Assembly: GCA_964530165.1 (NCBI GenBank)
Contig: CAZGYE010000208.1
Coordinates: 1 to 10,571 of the forward strand
Source of the DNA: CAZGYE01 sp964530165
GTDB taxonomy: Bacteria > Planctomycetota > Planctomycetia > Planctomycetales > Planctomycetaceae
Length of the DNA: 10,571 bases
Direction of reading: 5' to 3'
The notes under the pieces were generated by a model. It saw only the letters and a list, made by a program, of their open reading frames with translations. It was not told where the DNA came from and did no database searches. Made by a program: the position numbers and the translations under genes. This document shows positions 6,593 to 10,571 of the stretch, one piece after another. Position 1 is the first letter of the stretch. The number at the start of each line of letters is the position of its first letter.

Positions 6593-6944
6593 GGCAGTCA
6601 ACCAGGCGTTCTGGATGGAAATGGAAGTGCTAGGAGAGAGAGGTGCGAATGTTAGACGGTCACGACAAATGCATCAACACCAGTTATGAGCACAAGGAAA
6701 AAGGAAAAAGGAAAAAGGAAAAAGTTGAGAGGAAGCAACACAAAACGGGGTGACCCCTTTTTCGTAACACTTTAGCCGTCTGGAGCAACTTCCTCACGAC
6801 AGTGCATTCGTGGTAAGCGGAGGATTATTAGGAAACCAGGCAAGCAGGAATGTCGGGAATCGTCTTTCTCCTGTCTTCCTGGATTCCTAATTTCCTCATC
6901 ACTGCATTCGGCTAAACAGTTATCCTTTTTCCTTTTTCCTTCAT
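6593..6944. other. Gap of 352 bp inside the secretion operon
   Basis: No gene is supported here. The left part (6593-6695) shows neither a convincing promoter nor a ribosome site for gspD. The remainder is occupied by a nested inverted-repeat structure described separately. It is the only sizeable gap in the operon; the K, L and M genes are packed within 27 bp of each other. A promoter for gspD or an RNA processing point could lie here, but I cannot point to one. Confidence 0.6.
6696..6940. repeat. Nested inverted-repeat structure between gspD and the gspM-like gene
   Basis: Three inverted pairs are nested. The outer pair is four GGAAAAA units (6696-6723) facing two CCTTTTT units plus CCT (6924-6940). 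The middle pair is TTTAGCCG (6771-6778) facing CGGCTAAA (6909-6916). The inner pair consists of about 30-base arms (6820-6849 and 6869-6897) that match at roughly 24 positions, around a 19-base loop. The words CAGTGCATTCG and CACTGCATTCG also recur near both sides in direct orientation. This could be a miniature mobile element or a large RNA hairpin in the operon transcript. It encodes no protein. Confidence 0.65.
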
Positions 6945-7826
6945 TTAGAACTCCGGCGGCAGAGCGAATGCTTCGCCCAGATTCTCGCCGATCGACAGCA
7001 ACCAGCGTTCGCCATCGGTCTGGATGACGACCTCGGAACCAACAATCTCAACAATTGTTCCACTGACCTGGCCGACGGAAATCTTCTCGCCACTGTGCAG
7101 TTTCAACATTTTATCCACATTCTGTAATGTGAACCACGCCTCCGGCCGACCATCGGCGTAGGTGACTGCCGTGAGAAACGCATGATCCGCGGCGTCGATG
7201 CCGGCCCCCATGCCTAAGAAGTTCCGCCGGATGATGGGGGCGTAGTCAGCCAGCGTCAGCGAGGCAAGCCGGTCGGACTTGCCGGCGGCCAGCCGATCCT
7301 CGCGGTCGGCAGACGCCAGTATCAAGGCTTCGATGGAAATGAAGAGGTCCAATTCACCCGACTTTTTCACCGGCGTCATGACCAGCGATCGAATCTGGTG
7401 CAGATGGTTGGCCGAGTAGAATTCGAAGAGGAAGCTTGTCAGTTGAGCCAACGTTCCGCGACTTCGTATCGTGAACATGATGGATTGATACAGGCCCTTC
7501 TTGTGGTTGACCGGCGTCCCGGAATCGACGTGTGGTCCGGCGAAACCCACTTGACCCACCAGTTTCAGCAGCCACGACTGATACAGCGATCGGGCAACCT
7601 CAGAATCGGACGGCAACGACTGCGATTCCCAAACGGCAAAGGCTTTCCCTTCTTTGCGAGCTTTCGCCAAGACGGATTCGCGCTGCTTGATGCGCTTCTC
7701 GAGTTGCACCCTCTTCGCGCGGAGAGTTTCCAGCGGGCCTCGGATCGCGTTGGCCAGCAACCAATCGCCGACCTGAAACACAACCAAAGCGCCCAGCAGA
7801 CCCAACATGATTTTCCGGCGCGACAT
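6945..7826 (-). CDS. GspM/PilO-like inner-membrane protein with a GspC/PilP-like C-terminal domain
   Basis: The protein has 293 aa from ATG 7826, two bases after the stop of the gspL-like gene, so translation is probably coupled. It starts with a short basic cytoplasmic end (MSRRK), one membrane helix at about residues 7-24, and a charged coiled coil (about 30-60). Residues 75-172 look like the ferredoxin-like domain of PilO/GspM: a strand with SIMFTIRSRG, a helix (LAQLTSFLFEFYSA), then HQIRSLVMTPVKKSGELDLFISIEALIL. The region after residue 190 is beta-rich. LTAVTYADGRPEAWFTLQN, LHSGEKISVGQVSGTIVEIV, and SEVVIQTDGERWLLSIGENL resemble the PilP or GspC homology-region fold that contacts the secretin. 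If so, one protein does the jobs of M and C, which would fit the absence of a separate gspC nearby. The C-terminal assignment is inference from strand pattern only. Confidence 0.7.
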   Translation of the reverse strand: MSRRKIMLGLLGALVVFQVGDWLLANAIRGPLETLRAKRVQLEKRIKQRESVLAKARKEGKAFAVWESQSLPSDSEVARSLYQSWLLKLVGQVGFAGPHVDSGTPVNHKKGLYQSIMFTIRSRGTLAQLTSFLFEFYSANHLHQIRSLVMTPVKKSGELDLFISIEALILASADREDRLAAGKSDRLASLTLADYAPIIRRNFLGMGAGIDAADHAFLTAVTYADGRPEAWFTLQNVDKMLKLHSGEKISVGQVSGTIVEIVGSEVVIQTDGERWLLSIGENLGEAFALPPEF

Positions 7827-7828
7827 GG

Positions 7829-9544
7829 TTACGGCTTCTTTGTTGTCGGTAATGCGGAATTCGGAGTTGGGAATTCGGAGTTGGGAATTCGGAATTCGGA
7901 ATTTCGTCTTTCATTCCGCACTCCGTATTCCGCATTCTGCACTCGGTGACTGATGTATTCACTCTTGTCGCGGGCGGCGACTTCGAGTGTCGACTCAAAA
8001 TGCCAAGTGTACGACTCATCCTCAATCCGTTCTTCAACGCGAGGCGTGCGAATCTGGTGGAACCGATCTCGCAGGCGCTGCTCCATACGAGTCACGACCG
8101 CCGGATCGCGGGCCAAGGCGTGGAACTTGACCGCGCCGCCCCCGCCGCGTGCGGCACTGATCGTCAGGTCCAACAACATCACGTCCCGCTCGGGTGGAAA
8201 CCGCAACGAAAGGTCCCGCAACTCGTCGAGCCAAATCACCTCTCCGGCGTTCCAATCGCGTACGGCGTTGTAGACTTTCCGCTTCTTTTCCACTCGTTTG
8301 GCCAGATCGTCGAGTTCGGCGAGCCGGTCGGCCAGCTCGTCGTTTTTCGCACCGGCTCGAGCGAGCGTGTGCCAAATGAAATAGCCCCCCATCAGCAACA
8401 CGGCCGAGGCGGCTGCACCGGCAATCAACAATCGACGTTTTCGATTCGGTCCTTTGGGCGGCTTCTTCGGATGCAAGAAATCGATCGTGTGTGATCCACC
8501 GCACGCTTCTTCCACCAGCAGGCCGACCAATGACGCGAAGCAACCGGCGTCGACCGGCATGGCGCCATGCGGCACGTGGACCGCACTGAATACGTCAAAG
8601 ACCTCGGTCGGCAACGCCAGTCGATCCTGAATTTGCTCGATCAGACGCCCGTGTTCGCCGGGACGACCAAACACGGTGACTCTTTCGACGCTCGCCCCGT
8701 CAGGTTGTCCCGTCGGCGCCACCACCAGCGTCCGGTGGATTTCGGTGATCAGTTTCTCGACGACCGACGTCTCGCCCGGCGTTGCCAGTTCGGCCGGCGT
8801 TGCCAGTTCGGCCGGCGTTGCCGGTTCGGATGGTTCTCTCGGCAGACGAACCGTCCGCGAGAACACAGCCTTGTCGCCGGCCACGATGGTCAGATCCGCC
8901 TCGTCGTCAACCAGATTGACCAACAGACTCATTTGCTGCGGCCGGTCGCTTGACCGCAAAAACAACGAGGCGATCGGACCCGACCGCGGAACGATTCGGT
9001 GCGGAGTCAACCCCGCCGCTTGACACGTGGCGTTGATGCGCTGGAGTTCTTCGGCCGGGAGCATCATCGCGGTGACAGTGCGAGATTCGGCTGTGTCGTC
9101 GTTGGTCGGAGTGAAGTCGAGCACGCATTCGTCGGTCATGCTCGGCGATTCGCGAGCCGCCCTGTTGGCAACCAGTTCGGGCAATTCGGCGTCATTTGCC
9201 GGGGGGAGCGTGAAATCCCACAATTCGACGCTGCTTCGACCGACTGCAACCAGCGTCCTCACCCGGCCGAGGTTCTGCCTCGCGAGTGCAGCTTGAATGG
9301 TCGCGGCCACTTGCGTTTCGAGAGAGCGGTTTGCGGACCGCCCTCGGCGGTTTGCGGACCGCCCTCGGCGGTTTGCGGACCGCCCTCGGCGGTTGGTGGA
9401 CCGCCCTCGGCGGTCGTCGTCGCCTGGGGAGTGCTCCAGAGGGATCACTTCCGCTCGGACGACGTGGACGTCGGAACCGCACGTGTTGGAGAGCACGTAA
9501 CGCACCTCGCGCCGGTTCCATTCGATCGCCAGAAGTCTCGCCAT
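7829..9544 (-). CDS. GspL-like (PilM-PilN type) inner-membrane platform protein
   Basis: The protein has 571 aa from ATG 9544, 27 bp after gspK; no ribosome site is evident. Residues 1-350 look like the actin-like cytoplasmic domain of GspL/PilM, which holds the secretion ATPase at the membrane. The pieces are LLAIEWNRREVRYVLS, a MSLLVNLVDDEADLTIVAG plus FSRTVRL hairpin, and VERVTVFGRPGEHGRLIEQI. A basic stretch (KGPNRKRR) precedes one membrane helix (about 371-393). A coiled coil (398-425) and a PilN/GspL-like periplasmic domain (430-523) follow. Three repeat-coded insertions stand out. They are RRGRSTN-type repeats (45-73), ATPAELATPAEL (242-258) in the actin-like domain, and a C-terminal tail from about residue 535 (NSEFRIPNSEF type). 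Position K-L-M supports the role in type II secretion; without context it could equally be called PilM-PilN. Confidence 0.78.
   Translation of the reverse strand: MARLLAIEWNRREVRYVLSNTCGSDVHVVRAEVIPLEHSPGDDDRRGRSTNRRGRSANRRGRSANRRGRSANRSLETQVAATIQAALARQNLGRVRTLVAVGRSSVELWDFTLPPANDAELPELVANRAARESPSMTDECVLDFTPTNDDTAESRTVTAMMLPAEELQRINATCQAAGLTPHRIVPRSGPIASLFLRSSDRPQQMSLLVNLVDDEADLTIVAGDKAVFSRTVRLPREPSEPATPAELATPAELATPGETSVVEKLITEIHRTLVVAPTGQPDGASVERVTVFGRPGEHGRLIEQIQDRLALPTEVFDVFSAVHVPHGAMPVDAGCFASLVGLLVEEACGGSHTIDFLHPKKPPKGPNRKRRLLIAGAAASAVLLMGGYFIWHTLARAGAKNDELADRLAELDDLAKRVEKKRKVYNAVRDWNAGEVIWLDELRDLSLRFPPERDVMLLDLTISAARGGGGAVKFHALARDPAVVTRMEQRLRDRFHQIRTPRVEERIEDESYTWHFESTLEVAARDKSEYISHRVQNAEYGVRNERRNSEFRIPNSEFPTPNSALPTTKKP
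7856..7946. repeat. GAATTC-rich repeat region encoding the C-terminus of the GspL-like protein
   Basis: GGAATTCGGAGTTGG occurs at 7856-7870 and 7870-7884, followed by GGAATTCGGAATTCGGAAT (7884-7902). The other half (7911-7946) holds the opposite-strand version, with ATTCCGCA and ATTCCGCATTCTGCAC words. Together they give an inverted-repeat character to the region. On the minus strand it is read as NAEYGVRNERRNSEF and PNSEFPTPNSA, so the last 37 or so residues of the protein are repeat-coded. Confidence 0.85.
8773..8826. repeat. 18-bp repeat family, three tandem copies (site 3)
   Basis: The units are CGCCCGGCGTTGCCAGTT (8773-8790), CGGCCGGCGTTGCCAGTT (8791-8808) and CGGCCGGCGTTGCCGGTT (8809-8826). 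Each differs by one or two bases from the unit at 1221-1256 and 1690-1707. On the minus strand they are read as Glu-(Pro/Leu)-Ala-Thr-Pro-(Ala/Gly), which is a third frame different from both other sites. Confidence 0.93.
9327..9410. repeat. 21-bp tandem repeat x4 in the gspL-like gene
   Basis: Units begin at 9327, 9348, 9369 and 9390. The first three are identical; the fourth has GTTGGTGG in place of GTTTGCGG. The shared core is GGACCGCCCTCGG. Each unit adds seven residues (RRGRSAN) near the N-terminus of the GspL-like protein. The identity of three units points to recent expansion. Related single units lie in gspD at 5460-5480 and 6041-6058. Confidence 0.95.
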
Positions 9545-9571
9545 CGCAAGTCAACTCGCTTGAATGGTCTG

Positions 9572-10571
9572 TCAAAGCTGATTGGACAGGTGTCGTGGGG
9601 CAGGCTGTCCAGCCCGCCGCTTGGCCGTGGCAGGTTGAAAAGCCTGCCCCACGCTCGCAGAACTTGCTCCCAAGGTTTTCCTTGAGAAGCCAAGCCCTAA
9701 AACCTGCAGGTCTTTGAAGTATATTCGCCGTGCCGGGCGGCTGGTAGCGTCGACGAGCACTTCGACCCGTTTCGCCGGTCCCCGACGATCGAGAAACCCG
9801 ATGATCTGACAACGAGACACGTCCCCGTGCGTCGTCAGAAACGGCATGACGGCCTTCATCGTTTTCAGGTCGACCAGGCCGTCGGCCAACAACCACGTGG
9901 CATGTCGGCGGTTCTCGTCCTCCCGGAGAGTCTGTGAGCTTCGAGCGGCAATGATCCGATCCACCAACTCCGGCTCAAGCCCGGGCACACCCAGCAATAC
10001 GGCCCGCGGCGCTTGATTGACGTTGACCCGACCCGAGATGACCGGCTTGTCGGTCAGCGAGAGGTGATCGAGCAACTTCGGCAAAGTCTCCTCGATCGCC
10101 TGGGGATCGCTCGAAAAGGGACTCTCGATCACGAGCCACCGGCGGCCCGACCCTCTCACCCGCACTTTCGCGTCGAAGAGGTCCAAGATCGACGTCAGCT
10201 TGAACTTCGCCGGCACGGAAAAATCGATCTCAAAATCTGCTTCTTCCGCCGCAGCGCGGCCGCCCGTATAAGGACCGTACTGACGAGTGGCGATGAGAAA
10301 CCGCGACCACTGAGGATCGAAGATTTCGCTGAGCCGTTGATACAATGAGGAGAGGTCGCTTCCGTTGACCGCGATTCGCTGCGTTCCATCCGGACTTTCG
10401 TTGCGTTCGGCACTGTACAGGGTCAACAGCGACGCCCACGGCAGCGTGTCGCCGGGCTGAGGGTCGTCCGACTCCTCAGCGGCAATGCGTTGTTCCGTCG
10501 CTTCGATCCGGTAGTTGAGATTCGTATCGGCGCCGAAGAGCAATCCCCGTGTGACTCCGCGAACGAGCAAC
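9572..10571 (-). CDS. gspK: Type II secretion system protein GspK (3' part)
   Basis: The frame is open to the right edge, so the start and N-terminal pseudopilin helix are missing; 332 residues are visible. GspK is the large minor pseudopilin that caps the tip of the pseudopilus with GspI and GspJ. Visible residues 1-8 (LLVRGVTR) and the following FGADTNLNYRIEATE match the segment after the GspK core, the latter resembling the Asp/Asn-rich loop often seen there. Residues 181-212 hold the helix-hairpin-helix-like T2SSK motif, VNVNQAPRAVLLGVPGLEPE followed by LVDRIIAARS. The segment VSRCQIIGFLDRRGPAKRVE and VLVDATSRPARRIYFKDLQ form the final beta part. The last roughly 26 residues (SVGQAFQPATAKRRAGQP and onward) are encoded by a palindromic repeat and are unlikely to be part of the fold. 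The gspL-like gene follows 27 bp downstream. Confidence 0.85.
   Translation of the reverse strand, partial: LLVRGVTRGLLFGADTNLNYRIEATEQRIAAEESDDPQPGDTLPWASLLTLYSAERNESPDGTQRIAVNGSDLSSLYQRLSEIFDPQWSRFLIATRQYGPYTGGRAAAEEADFEIDFSVPAKFKLTSILDLFDAKVRVRGSGRRWLVIESPFSSDPQAIEETLPKLLDHLSLTDKPVISGRVNVNQAPRAVLLGVPGLEPELVDRIIAARSSQTLREDENRRHATWLLADGLVDLKTMKAVMPFLTTHGDVSRCQIIGFLDRRGPAKRVEVLVDATSRPARRIYFKDLQVLGLGFSRKTLGASSASVGQAFQPATAKRRAGQPAPRHLSNQL
9595..9652. repeat. Two-hairpin palindromic repeat at the 3' end of gspK
   Basis: GTGGGGCAGGCT (9595-9606) pairs perfectly with AGCCTGCCCCAC (9641-9652). Inside, each end forms its own hairpin: GGCAGG with CCCGCC (9599-9618) and GGCAGG with CCTGCC (9629-9648). 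The shape is that of a REP-like dispersed palindrome. It lies within gspK, encodes residues 307-326 of the visible part, and ends 21 bp before the stop codon. Confidence 0.88.

Noticed and set aside
6747..6762. GGGG-TGA-CCCC followed by five T as a terminator
   Set aside because: The stem is only four base pairs and it faces the plus strand, where no gene ends nearby.
9327..9410. Tandem units as a CRISPR array
   Set aside because: Units are contiguous 21-mers with no spacers, in frame inside a gene, and no cas genes are present.

Overview
The window looks like a chromosomal segment of a planctomycete (Planctomycetota). I infer this from the protein families: a type II secretion (T2SS) gene set in the order K-L-M-D, a very long secretin, a BON-domain secreted protein, a TolC relative with a lipoprotein signal, and a lipoprotein of a type I associate with planctomycetes. 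Short tandem and palindromic repeats scattered through both genes and gaps fit as well. No database search was possible, so the taxon is an inference.

Layout. Almost everything is on the minus strand, so the operon reads from right to left. 10571-9572 is the 3' part of gspK (a pseudopilin-like tip protein that runs off the right edge). It is followed after 27 bp by a 571-aa GspL-like protein (PilM-like cytoplasmic part, one membrane helix, PilN-like periplasmic part; 9544-7829). Two bases later comes a 293-aa GspM/PilO-like protein that seems to carry a GspC/PilP-like domain at its C-terminus (7826-6945). A 352-bp gap holding a nested inverted-repeat structure precedes gspD (6592-2642; 1316 aa, about nine N-type modules plus the secretin core). 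After 23 bp comes a lipoprotein gene (2618-1404). Facing it on the plus strand is a BON-domain secreted protein (950-1630), whose 3' end overlaps the lipoprotein gene by 227 bp. A repeat-rich 332-bp gap (618-949) then separates it from a divergently oriented TolC-family lipoprotein gene that leaves the window at its left edge (617-1).

Function. GspK, the L-like and the M-like proteins would form the tip and inner-membrane platform of a type II secretion machine. GspD would be its outer-membrane channel, and the lipoprotein encoded just downstream is a candidate secretin partner. ATPase, platform GspF and the other pseudopilins are not in the window and would be expected to the right, upstream of gspK.

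Most unusual signal. Small repeats have entered the coding sequences of every gene between 950 and the right edge. An 18-bp unit occurs in three genes and is translated in three different frames. A 21-bp unit occurs in the gspL-like gene and at two sites in gspD, in two frames. A second, unrelated 21-bp tandem makes a Pro/Ala/Gly tract in GspD. A two-hairpin palindrome encodes the C-terminus of GspK, and a GAATTC-rich repeat encodes the C-terminus of the GspL-like protein. No RNA genes, CRISPR arrays or intact insertion sequences were seen.
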